Shown: positions 33,028 to 40,500 of the stretch, one piece after another
Layout: every line of letters starts with the position of its first letter
How positions within the stretch are numbered: the first letter of the stretch is position 1
Assembly: GCA_020687485.1 (NCBI GenBank)
Contig: JAJEQR010000011.1
Coordinates: 1-64,000 of the forward strand
From: Hominifimenecus microfluidus
Lineage (GTDB): Bacteria > Bacillota > Clostridia > Lachnospirales > Lachnospiraceae
DNA length: 64,000 bases
Reading direction: 5' to 3'
Translations under genes and position numbers: made by a program
The notes under the pieces: generated by a model
Told to the model about the DNA's origin: nothing
Seen by the model: only the letters and a program-made list of their open reading frames with translations
Databases searched by the model: none

Positions 33028-33459
33028 TCACACCGCGCTCCGCTTGCCGCTTTTGCCGCAAGCGTCAAAAGGCTCACCGCTTCGCGGGTGCTCCTTCTCC
33101 CCACGAAGCAGGCTTCGCGGGGACCCCTTCGTGTCCATAGCGCGGGGAAGGATCACCGCTTTGGTGATGTCCCGGACGAGCTGGTCGAATTTTCGCATTT
33201 CCTCATCATAGCGGCGCTCATCAATGACGCCCAGCACATGGGCTTTCTGGGCGATCTGGTTGAGGTTGCCGCCAATCCGGTGAAGCTCCCGCATAAAGTC
33301 GTAGTAGGCGGGCGGCGGCGCGTCCTGGGGAACCAGGCCGTTCACCAGATGGCGCAGGTACGCCTCACGGGAAAGGCCGCTGCGCTTTACTTTTTTGTTG
33401 AAGGCTTCCGCCTCTTTTTTGTCCAGCCAAAACTGTACGTGTACGTTGCGTTTTCTCAT
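33028..33459 (-). CDS. mobC: MobC-type relaxosome protein
   Basis: About 143 residues from the ATG at 33,459 (AAAGGAGG upstream): RKRNVHVQFWLDKKEAEAF, an RHH-like DNA-binding segment, then REAYLRHLVNG, HRIGGNLNQIAQKAH (the MobC signature), and a variable tail. It helps the relaxase open oriT. Its stop is followed by one base and the relaxase GTG. The last 35 codons contain short inverted repeats and are less typical of the family. Confidence 0.85.
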   Translation of the reverse strand: MRKRNVHVQFWLDKKEAEAFNKKVKRSGLSREAYLRHLVNGLVPQDAPPPAYYDFMRELHRIGGNLNQIAQKAHVLGVIDERRYDEEMRKFDQLVRDITKAVILPRAMDTKGSPRSLLRGEKEHPRSGEPFDACGKSGKRSAV

Positions 33460-33569
33460 TCTTCCGAATCCTCCTTTCTGCCTATGCGGTTGATTTGAAG
33501 CAGGCACATAATCAGCACGCCGACCACACCGCCCAGCAGAAATCCAATGGCGAAAAACAATCCTTCCAT
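33456..33569 (-). CDS. DUF3789-like single-pass micro-protein
   Basis: A 37-residue protein: FFAIGFLLGGVVGVLIM forms one membrane helix, then a charged tail ending KEDSEE. Its stop overlaps the mobC ATG (ATGA). Such short proteins are found upstream of mob genes in Tn1549-like elements (DUF3789). A short ribosome-binding site GGAGG lies before the ATG. Confidence 0.7.
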   Translation of the reverse strand: MEGLFFAIGFLLGGVVGVLIMCLLQINRIGRKEDSEE

Positions 33570-33597
33570 GAAAACCTCCATCCTTTCAAAAGGGGTA

Positions 33598-33688
33598 TTA
33601 GGGGGCGTTCCCCCTAACAAGCGGCCTTTGTGGTATCACAAAGGCGATGCTTGCTGGTACAGCTACATTCCATTCCCCTGCGGGGAAT
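33598..33688. other. Candidate origin of transfer (three perfect hairpins)
   Basis: Between the DpnD/PcfM-like gene and the DUF3789-mobC-relaxase operon: TTAGGGGG/CCCCCTAA (33,598-33,617), GCCTTTGTG/CACAAAGGC (33,624-33,645) and ATTCCCC/GGGGAAT (33,672-33,688), each perfect with a 3-4 nt loop. Dense inverted repeats next to mobC-relaxase are typical of oriT. The nick site itself cannot be assigned by eye. Confidence 0.5.
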
Positions 33689-33710
33689 CCGGGACAGGCG
33701 AAAAAAGAAC

Positions 33711-33902
33711 TCATCGCTCGCCCCGGTCACGGGAATACCGCTTGGCATGGAACTCCACGCCGGTAAAATGGCTGGCGTCCAGAACGACTTCGCCGCGTTT
33801 CCATTGGTCCCTGGCAAACTGCTCGGCCTCCTCCCGGCTGTTTGCCGCCACCTTCATTTTCACCTCCAGCGTTTCCCGGATGGTAACATCATAATGGTTC
33901 AT
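33711..33902 (-). CDS. DpnD/PcfM-family small protein
   Basis: A 63-residue protein: YDVTIRETLEVKMKVAANSR, EEAEQFARDQW, DASHFTGVEFHAK. It matches the N-terminal part of the two-domain protein 1,336-1,977 of Element 1. Function unknown, perhaps regulation of transfer. The ATG at 33,902 is eight bases from GGAG; a GTG one codon earlier is also open. Confidence 0.75.
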   Translation of the reverse strand: MNHYDVTIRETLEVKMKVAANSREEAEQFARDQWKRGEVVLDASHFTGVEFHAKRYSRDRGER

Positions 33903-33931
33903 CACTCACGCTCCTCTCTAAAAATGGGCAG

Positions 33932-33962
33932 CAAAAAAGAGCGTCCATTTTCAGAACGCTCT
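33932..33962 (-). terminator. Terminator of the HipA-like gene
   Basis: GAGCGT (33,939-33,944) pairs with ACGCTC (33,956-33,961) and six Ts follow on the minus strand, 20 bp behind the stop at 33,982. Confidence 0.6.
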
Positions 33963-33981
33963 CCAAAAAAGAGATTCGTTT

Positions 33982-35376
33982 TTACCGCGCCTTCTCCTGT
34001 TTCAGATGACGGGTGGGGATTGCCAGCAGCTTACGCACCCGGCTCTCCAAATGCTTCTCAATGGCCTGCAAATGTTCTTCCGGCAGGCCCAGGCTTTCGT
34101 GGCGCTTGAACCGGAACCCGATCATGCGGCGAAGCTGCTCTTTCTGCTTTGGCCCCATGACCTCTGCACACACTTCCTCATAGGAGATGTTGTAGGGGTT
34201 AGAACGGGTTTTTGCATACTCGTCCAGATTCGCATAATCTTCCTTACCGGCATAGCAGAACAGGGACAGCCCATTGTCAAAAATGGGGGCGGGCGCAATA
34301 ATGTTGCCGCTGTGGTTATCCCGCAGGACGCCAAAGTTTCCAAAGTGGCGGTCCTCATTGTAAATCAGAGCGTCAAACACCAGCATACTGCGGATTTGCT
34401 CGGAAAACTCCGGCCCCAGCTTGTCGTAGTAGGCAAGGCAGGCGGCAATGCCCCCGGTTCGGACAATGCGCCCGATGGGGATATAGGCTGTGTCGATGTT
34501 GGTAAACAGGGCGCACTTAGAGGCGGTAATGCCTTTCCAATTCTCCAGGTCATAATGCACGGCGTTCAGACGCATGGTTTCCGCAATCTGCGAAGCATAA
34601 TACTCGCAGTACGGCTCCCGGCCCGCATTGGACGCGCCGGTCGTGCCGCCCTTGTAGAGATAAATCCCATCGTGCTCCACATATCGCCACGCCTTGGGCA
34701 GCATGCCGCCTGTGGTCAGCTCCGGGGATGTGGTAAACGCCTGCCTGCTCCCGCCTGCGCCGGTATAGGCCACCAGCGCCAGTATCTCGGAAAAGCGATT
34801 TTCGTAAAGATTGTATTGGGAGAATCCCCCCTCAAATCCTTCCGGCACCACCCAATAGCTGTCGTTGAGCGACAGCCCCTTGCACACGTCGATGATTCCC
34901 TTGGTGTCGTTGTGGCTGAGGCCAAGGGTTTTCAAAATCTCGTCCACAAAGGCGCGGTTTTTGGGGATAACCCGCCGCTCCAGCCAATGAATGACGCCCT
35001 CGCCGGTGCGCTCCATATCCAAAGGCAGCAAATGGGCCTGCTCCTCGTTGGTGTATAAGATTTCAGCCACAAGGCCGGACAAGCCCTGCTTTTCCATGGA
35101 AAAGCGCATTAGCTCCGTATCATAAATGCGGAGACTGTAAACATTACTCATAGGCTCCTCCTTGTCGTTCAGTTCCAGTGAAACATCCTTTCCCAGCGCC
35201 GAGGCGATTTTTAAGATCATATCAAGCGTGGGGTTCTGTGTCCCACTTTCCAGGCGGTTAATGCCGGAACGCTGGATTCCCAGCCGCCTTGCCAGTTCTG
35301 CCTGGGAAATGCCCTGCTCCAGACGGGCCTCCACAAGCTGAGATATGATTTTCTGCCGTTTGCGCAGTTCATCCAT
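33982..35376 (-). CDS. HTH-HipA fusion: XRE domain plus HipA-type kinase
   Basis: 464 residues. An XRE helix-turn-helix (about 8-65: GISQAELARRLGIQRSGINRL) is joined to a HipA-like Ser/Thr kinase (about 76-460) with the catalytic loop YNEDRHFGNFG and metal-binding IFDNGLSLF. In classic HipBA these are two genes, antitoxin and toxin. At residue 76 an ATG is preceded by AAGGAGG, so a free kinase could also be made from an internal start (35,151). A palindrome upstream (35,398-35,417) fits autoregulation. It may act as a persistence or element-maintenance module. Confidence 0.8.
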   Translation of the reverse strand: MDELRKRQKIISQLVEARLEQGISQAELARRLGIQRSGINRLESGTQNPTLDMILKIASALGKDVSLELNDKEEPMSNVYSLRIYDTELMRFSMEKQGLSGLVAEILYTNEEQAHLLPLDMERTGEGVIHWLERRVIPKNRAFVDEILKTLGLSHNDTKGIIDVCKGLSLNDSYWVVPEGFEGGFSQYNLYENRFSEILALVAYTGAGGSRQAFTTSPELTTGGMLPKAWRYVEHDGIYLYKGGTTGASNAGREPYCEYYASQIAETMRLNAVHYDLENWKGITASKCALFTNIDTAYIPIGRIVRTGGIAACLAYYDKLGPEFSEQIRSMLVFDALIYNEDRHFGNFGVLRDNHSGNIIAPAPIFDNGLSLFCYAGKEDYANLDEYAKTRSNPYNISYEEVCAEVMGPKQKEQLRRMIGFRFKRHESLGLPEEHLQAIEKHLESRVRKLLAIPTRHLKQEKAR

Positions 35377-35397
35377 ACTCTCACCTCACTGCTTTAA

Positions 35398-35417
35398 TGT
35401 TAACATATATGATAACA
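35398..35417. promoter_or_regulatory. Candidate operator of the HTH-HipA gene
   Basis: TGTTA, ten AT-rich bases, TAACA, lying about 22-41 bp upstream of the start codon at the likely promoter -10 (TATATGTT on the minus strand). Confidence 0.4.
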
Positions 35418-35460
35418 ATTTGCAAGAGGGAGAATCTGTCGAAGCTGCAAAACTGGCAAC

Positions 35461-36432
35461 TCACCGCTCCGGCTCTTTGCTGTGGCTGCCCCGAATGGGA
35501 ATCCCCAGCCGGTGGCACAGAAAATCATTCACATCCTTTCCACGGGGCGGCGGTTTGTTCTCCACACGGTAGCCCTCCGGCATGACAGCCATGATTGCCT
35601 TGGCCGCCAGCCGGCCAGCCGCGTCATTGTCCAAATGGAGATAGACGGTTTTCACATGGGGGTGGTCATCCAAAAATCGGGTGAGGGCCACCGGCAGCTT
35701 GCTTTCCTCCATCTTTTTCTTCGGCTGGTACACCCCGGCCAGGGACAGCAGATTGTGCCGCCGCCAGTCAATCCCGTCCAGCTTGCAAAGCGTGGCGTAG
35801 GACATGACATCAATGGCGCACTCGCACAGATGGACCGCTGGATTTTCCACGCAGGCGGGCAGGGCAAAGGAAAAGTGCTTATCACTGCCGCTTAAATCCC
35901 CGTGGAACCGGGCTTCACTGATTCCCCGCAGGCAGCCGAACCGCGCCTTGCCATCCTTGTCAAAACCCACGAAAACCACGTTGCTGTGGCCTTTGTTCCG
36001 GCTCTCATAAATCCGCCCGGTCTGAACGCAGTAGTCCAAAATCTCCTGGTCAATACCCCGGCCTTTGAGGTAGGCCATCATTGCCCGGTTGTCTGGGGCG
36101 GCCTGGGGCAGAAGCAGGTGCTTGGGCTTTTCCTCTTTCGGCGCTGGCACAAAGGAAGGCGGCGGGATAGCAGCCCTGCCGGCAACGGCCTCCATAGCCT
36201 CCATAAAAGAGCAGCCCTTGACTTTGATGAGGTAGTCCAGCGCACTGTAACCGCCGATCCCACGGGAAAACCAGCACCATTTGCCGTTGGAAATCCGCAG
36301 GCTGTCATGGGTTTTAGTGCAGTAGACGTTGCCGGACACATGGACCAGCTCCTGGGGTTCACAGGTTTGCAGGTAGGTGAGCAGGTCCACCTGCCTTGCC
36401 CGTTCGATGGCTTCTGAATCGTAAAAAGACAT
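35461..36432 (-). CDS. DUF3991/Toprim protein
   Basis: A 323-residue primase-like accessory protein. The N-terminal part resembles a CHC2-type zinc region without all cysteines (VYCTKTHDSLRISNG, WCWFSRGIGGYSALDYL), followed by DUF3991. The C-terminal Toprim domain contains VYLHLDNDAAGRLAA (the DxD-like metal site) and PRGKDVNDFL. It probably supports priming or processing of the incoming strand. Its ATG abuts a large hairpin with a T-run (36,440-36,510), leaving no free ribosome-binding site. Confidence 0.75.
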   Translation of the reverse strand: MSFYDSEAIERARQVDLLTYLQTCEPQELVHVSGNVYCTKTHDSLRISNGKWCWFSRGIGGYSALDYLIKVKGCSFMEAMEAVAGRAAIPPPSFVPAPKEEKPKHLLLPQAAPDNRAMMAYLKGRGIDQEILDYCVQTGRIYESRNKGHSNVVFVGFDKDGKARFGCLRGISEARFHGDLSGSDKHFSFALPACVENPAVHLCECAIDVMSYATLCKLDGIDWRRHNLLSLAGVYQPKKKMEESKLPVALTRFLDDHPHVKTVYLHLDNDAAGRLAAKAIMAVMPEGYRVENKPPPRGKDVNDFLCHRLGIPIRGSHSKEPER

Positions 36433-36439
36433 AAAAAAA

Positions 36440-36510
36440 TACAGCCCCCTTTACATAGCCGTAGATTAGCCGCCCCATGTGGGGTAGCTGACTATGTAAA
36501 GGGGGCTGTA
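36440..36510 (-). terminator. Large 19-bp hairpin with T-run at the Toprim start (attenuator)
   Basis: TACAGCCCCCTTTACATAG (36,440-36,458) pairs perfectly with CTATGTAAAGGGGGCTGTA (36,492-36,510); the loop contains CCCCATGTGGGG. Seven Ts follow directly, then ATG. The only purine-rich stretch near the start (AAAGGGGG) is inside the stem, so both transcription and translation could be controlled here. Confidence 0.7.
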
Positions 36511-36526
36511 CTCTTTTCAGATATGG

Positions 36527-36555
36527 AAAAAGCCGACTGGATTGCTCCAATCGGC
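36527..36555 (-). terminator. Second intrinsic terminator in the Toprim leader
   Basis: GCCGACTGGA (36,532-36,541) pairs with TCCAATCGGC (36,546-36,555) and five Ts follow on the minus strand. It is 17 bp before the large hairpin. A further palindrome CTGCATATA / TATATGCAG (36,562-36,590) lies upstream. Confidence 0.65.
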
Positions 36556-36737
36556 CCTTTTCTGCATATACTTTTGCGATTTATATGCAGATATGAATGG
36601 GGAATGTGCAGTTTTGGACGTCAGTTTTAAGCCATAGCCAAAAACTCCAAGAATATCAATAGTTTTTACTCCTAATCCGTAAAAACTTATTTTCTGCAAA
36701 ACCTTTTTTGGGCTCGAATGAATTTTGGTATGTAAAA
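36556..36737. other. Leader region of the Toprim gene
   Basis: AT-rich sequence upstream of the two hairpins. On the minus strand it contains a 60-codon frame (36,517-36,699) starting MQKISFYGLGVK that ends inside the second terminator; it could be a leader peptide but shows no clear ribosome-binding site. No other gene is seen. Confidence 0.4.
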
Positions 36738-36763
36738 GGCGGCATGGATTTCTCCATGCCGCC
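36738..36763 (-). terminator. Terminator of the 110-residue gene
   Basis: Perfect 11-bp arms GGCGGCATGGA and TCCATGCCGCC with a 4-nt loop, then TTTTAC on the minus strand, seven bp behind the stop at 36,771. Confidence 0.8.
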
Positions 36764-36770
36764 CAAAAAG

Positions 36771-37103
36771 CTATTCAGTTTTGAAAGCGCCGATTTTCTT
36801 CAGATAGGCAAATCCGTCTGCATGGCCCCGAAAGTAGATGTGTTCCCGTTCCATATTATCGGCCCGCATATACAGCCGGATAAATTCCTTCAAGGCTTCA
36901 TGCTCCTCAGCGGTAAAAGAAAGTTCTCCCTTGCCCTCCAGCAGAGCGCCAATCACAGGATTTCGGCGTTTCAGTTCCTCCATCTGGGCCTTCAACTCGG
37001 TATATTCCGGGCTGGCAGCCGCCAAATCCATCACGATGTCGCTGTCGATTTCAGAAAACTGCTCGGAAATGCGCTCCGGGAGCAGGCAGTAGCTATCGTC
37101 CAT
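36771..37103 (-). CDS. Conserved hypothetical protein (possibly DUF6809)
   Basis: A 110-residue soluble helical protein: LPERISEQFSEI, ELKAQMEELKRRNPVIGALLEG, FTAEEHEALKEFIRLYMRAD, then FRGHADGFAYLKKIGAF. It has its own TCGCAC-box promoter (37,136-37,173) and its own terminator, so it is transcribed as a single gene, in contrast to the long operons around it. The DUF6809 assignment is tentative. Confidence 0.65.
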   Translation of the reverse strand: MDDSYCLLPERISEQFSEIDSDIVMDLAAASPEYTELKAQMEELKRRNPVIGALLEGKGELSFTAEEHEALKEFIRLYMRADNMEREHIYFRGHADGFAYLKKIGAFKTE

Positions 37104-37135
37104 CTATCATCACCCCTTGTTACGATTTTTATTAT

Positions 37136-37173
37136 ACTATACCTGCCCCGCAGCGCAATGGCAAATGTGCGAT
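37136..37173 (-). promoter_or_regulatory. TCGCAC-box promoter of gene 36,771-37,103
   Basis: ATCGCACATTTG leads into -35 TTGCCA, a 17-bp spacer and -10 TATAGT (37,141-37,136). It lies directly behind the DUF3848 stop codon, and the start codon is about 33 bp downstream of the -10. Confidence 0.65.
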
Positions 37174-37508
37174 CACCTTTCTTTCTGCGCTTTGGCTTTC
37201 TGTTTGGCTTCGGCGGCCCTGGCCTGTTCCTGGACAGTATCCCATACCGTATCCATATAAGAGGTTTCCTGGTTCTCCCACCGCTCAAAAATCTGCTTCA
37301 AGGGCTTGCCAGATTTCAGCAGCGCCCTGGCCTGACTATCCTCCAGATCGTGGTATTCAAGAGACATCAGGATGTCCTCCCGCACCGTGTACTCGTAGGC
37401 GTGGTTCAAAATCTCAGCCGCCGGCTGGGAAAGCAGCCAGTCCCGGAACTGCTCCTGTTCTGCAAACATTTTCTCATAGAGCCTGGTATTCAATTCTTCG
37501 TTGGTCAT
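37173..37508 (-). CDS. DUF3848-family protein
   Basis: A 111-residue helical protein: NTRLYEKMFAEQEQFRDWLL, EILNHAYEYTVREDILMSLE, KPLKQIFERWENQE, with a Lys/Ala-rich tail. DUF3848 proteins occur next to the large methylase-helicase of these elements. It is separated by only 11 bp from the giant gene, so it is the last gene of that operon. Role unknown. Confidence 0.8.
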   Translation of the reverse strand: MTNEELNTRLYEKMFAEQEQFRDWLLSQPAAEILNHAYEYTVREDILMSLEYHDLEDSQARALLKSGKPLKQIFERWENQETSYMDTVWDTVQEQARAAEAKQKAKAQKER

Positions 37509-37519
37509 CGTATCCTCCT

Positions 37520-40500
37520 TTACCGTGCCAGCTCCGCAGACTTCCGGGCAGGCACCTCCTCGCCCTCGTCGGGGCCATCGTCCATTAATGTTTTGTCCTT
37601 CTCATCCATATTGAGCAGGATATTCAGCTCTTTGAGCCGTTTGGTTTTCTCAGCCAGTTCCTCCTCGCGGGAAAAAGGGGCAGCCAGTTCGGTGCGGGCG
37701 TTTTCAAGCTGGGCATTGGTTTCTGCCAGCTTGGCCTGTTCCGACTCCAGTGCTTTCGGCAGATTTTCCAGGGCATTGTCCAGGCGGGTGATATTGCCGA
37801 ACACATCCGCGCCCAGCGTCACCGTGTGGGAAAGAGTTCCTTTGAGGGTAATCCGGTATTCATTGCTCATCCCGTCATAGGCCAGCACCATGGAAAAGCC
37901 CCGGTACTGCCCCAAAAGAACAGCGTCGGAACCAGTCATGCGGGTGCAAACGTCAATGATAGCCTTGCCTGCGTCCTCTTTTTCGGTGTAGTGTTTGCCA
38001 TCCACCTCCATGCCGCAGAAGCCCTCCTGAGTCTTGGGGTGGTCCGCTACCAGCGCCACATCCTGCTCATAACCCTCGATCCGTTCTGTGAGCCGGGTGA
38101 TTTCCTCCGGGTACTTGCGGTACGCCAGCTCCTCCAGGGCATATACCTGGTTCAAGTGGCTGGCTTTCAGCATATTCAGCCGCGCCACCTCCATATCCAG
38201 GTTGCACTTCTCGATAATTAACGGATTGCCGGTGGCCAGCGCCTTGATCTCCGAATAGCTCAGGGCGGTTTCATCCACATCATCCGCCACACGGACGGGG
38301 GCCTTGCTGGTCATGATCTGGGCGATAAACTTCTGCTTGTTCTCCACAAGCTGGTAGAGGTAAGCGTCAAAGGTGCCCTCGGTGACATAGCGATAGATTT
38401 CCACCTCCTCATTTTCATTGCCCTGGCGGACGATGCGCCCCAGCCGCTGCTGCAGATCAGAGGGCCGCCAGGGGCAGTCTAAATCATGCAGGGCAATCAA
38501 GCGGTCCTGCACATTGGTGCCTGCGCCCATTTTGGCCGTGGACCCCAACAGCACCCGCACCTGCCCGGCGCGCACTTTGGAAAACAGTTCCTTCTTTTTG
38601 GCTTCGCTGTCTGCCGTGTGGATAAAGGCGATTTCCTCCTCCGGGATTCCGGCGTCCATCAGTTTCTTTTTTAGGTCGTCATAAACACTGAAAGAGCCAT
38701 CGGTGGTAGGGGTGGACAGGTCGCAGAACACAAGCTGGGCAGAGCGTTTTTCTTTGGTCTGTTCCCAGATGCGAAACACATTCCGGGCGCAGACAGCCAC
38801 CTTGCCATTGGGGTCATCCGGGGCCAGAGGCTGAATCAGCCGCATATCCAACGCCAGTTTTCTTCCATCGTTGGTAATGCGCAGCATATTGTCCACATGA
38901 GGATCAACACCGCCGCCGCGAATCTTCTCAGCCCGTTCCGCCAGCCCCTTTATCATCTCCTTCTGAAGCTCCGAGGGCTGGATTACTTCCGTGTGGAAGT
39001 CGGCCTTGGGCACGGGGAGTTTGAGCATATCCGCTGTTTGGATGTCAGCTACCTCCTTGAAAGCAGCCATCAGCTCCGGCAGGTTATAAAACTTGGCAAA
39101 CCTGGTTTTAGCACGGTAGCCGGTGCCCTCCGGCGATAACTCGATGGCGGTGACAGTCTCCCCAAAGTTACTTGCCCAATCGTCAAAATGGATCAGGCCC
39201 ATCTCCTGCAGGAGCCGGTACTGTAAATACCGTTGAATGGTATAAAGCTCTACCATGGAGTTGGAAATGGGGGTGCCAGTAGCAAAAATTGTGCCGCGCC
39301 CGCCCGTCAGCTCGTCCAGATACTGCGTTTTCATAAACAGATCGCTGGATTTCTGGGCTTCGGTCTGGGCAATGCCGCCCACGTTGCGCATTTTTGTCGC
39401 CAAAAACAAGTTCTTAAAATAGTGGCTCTCGTCGATAAAAAGGCGGTCGATACCTAATTGCTCGAAAGTGACCACGTCATCTTTACGGCTCTGGTCGTTG
39501 AGCTTGGCCAGCCTTGTCTCCAGCGATTTCCGGGTACGCTCCATCTGCTTGACCGTGTAGCGTTCCGCCTTCTGCGCCTTGGCCTGTTCGATCCCTTCCA
39601 GGATTTCCTCAATCTGGCGCTCCAAAATAGCCTGCTGGCGCTCCACGCTCATGGGGATTTTCTCAAATTGCGAGTGCCCGATAATGATGGCGTCATAGTC
39701 CCCGGTGGCAATGCGGCTGCAAAACTTCTTGCGGTTCTGGGTTTCAAAGTCTTTCTTCGTGGCGACTAAAATGTTGGCGCTGGGATAGAGCTGGAGCCAT
39801 TCCGCCGCCCATTGTTCCGTGATGTGATTTGGCACCACGATCAGCGATTTGGTGCAAAGCCCCAGGCGCTTCATCTCCATGGCGGCTGCCACCATCTCGT
39901 AGGTTTTGCCTGCCCCTACCTCGTGGGCCAGCAGGGTGTTTCCACCGTACAAAATGTGCGCAATGGCATTGATCTGATGGGGACGTAAGGAAATTTCCGG
40001 GTTCATGCCCTCAAACCGGATGTGCCGCCCATCATACTCACGGGGGCGGACGCCGTTGAAGGTTTCGTTATAAATGCGGCACAGCAGTTCCCGGCGGTCA
40101 ATGTTTTTCCAGATCCACTCGGCAAACTTCTGCTTAATCAGCTCCTGTCGGTCCTGGGCAATGGCAGTTTCCTTCTTGTTGAGGACAGGCTTTTTCTTAC
40201 CGTTCTCGTCCTCAATATAGTCAAATACCCGCACATCCCTTTGATTTAGGGTCTGCTCCAGGATGTGGTAGGCGCTCATCCGCTTGGTGCCGTAGGTGGT
40301 ATTGGCTTTTACATTGCTGCGGTCGGCGTTTTTCTCCCGGATACTCCATTGGCCGGTGGCTTCGGAGCGCAGGATTTTGATGCGGTCCCGTACATAGTAA
40401 TTGGGGGTGAGCAGCTCCACCATGAATTGCTGGTACACCTCGATGGGCACCCAGTTTGCGCCAATGCGCACGCCAATTTCGCCAGCGCCCAGGTCCTGGG

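Noticed and set aside
36517..36699. 60-codon frame upstream of the Toprim gene as an independent gene
   Set aside because: It overlaps a terminator hairpin and has no clear ribosome-binding site; at most a leader peptide.
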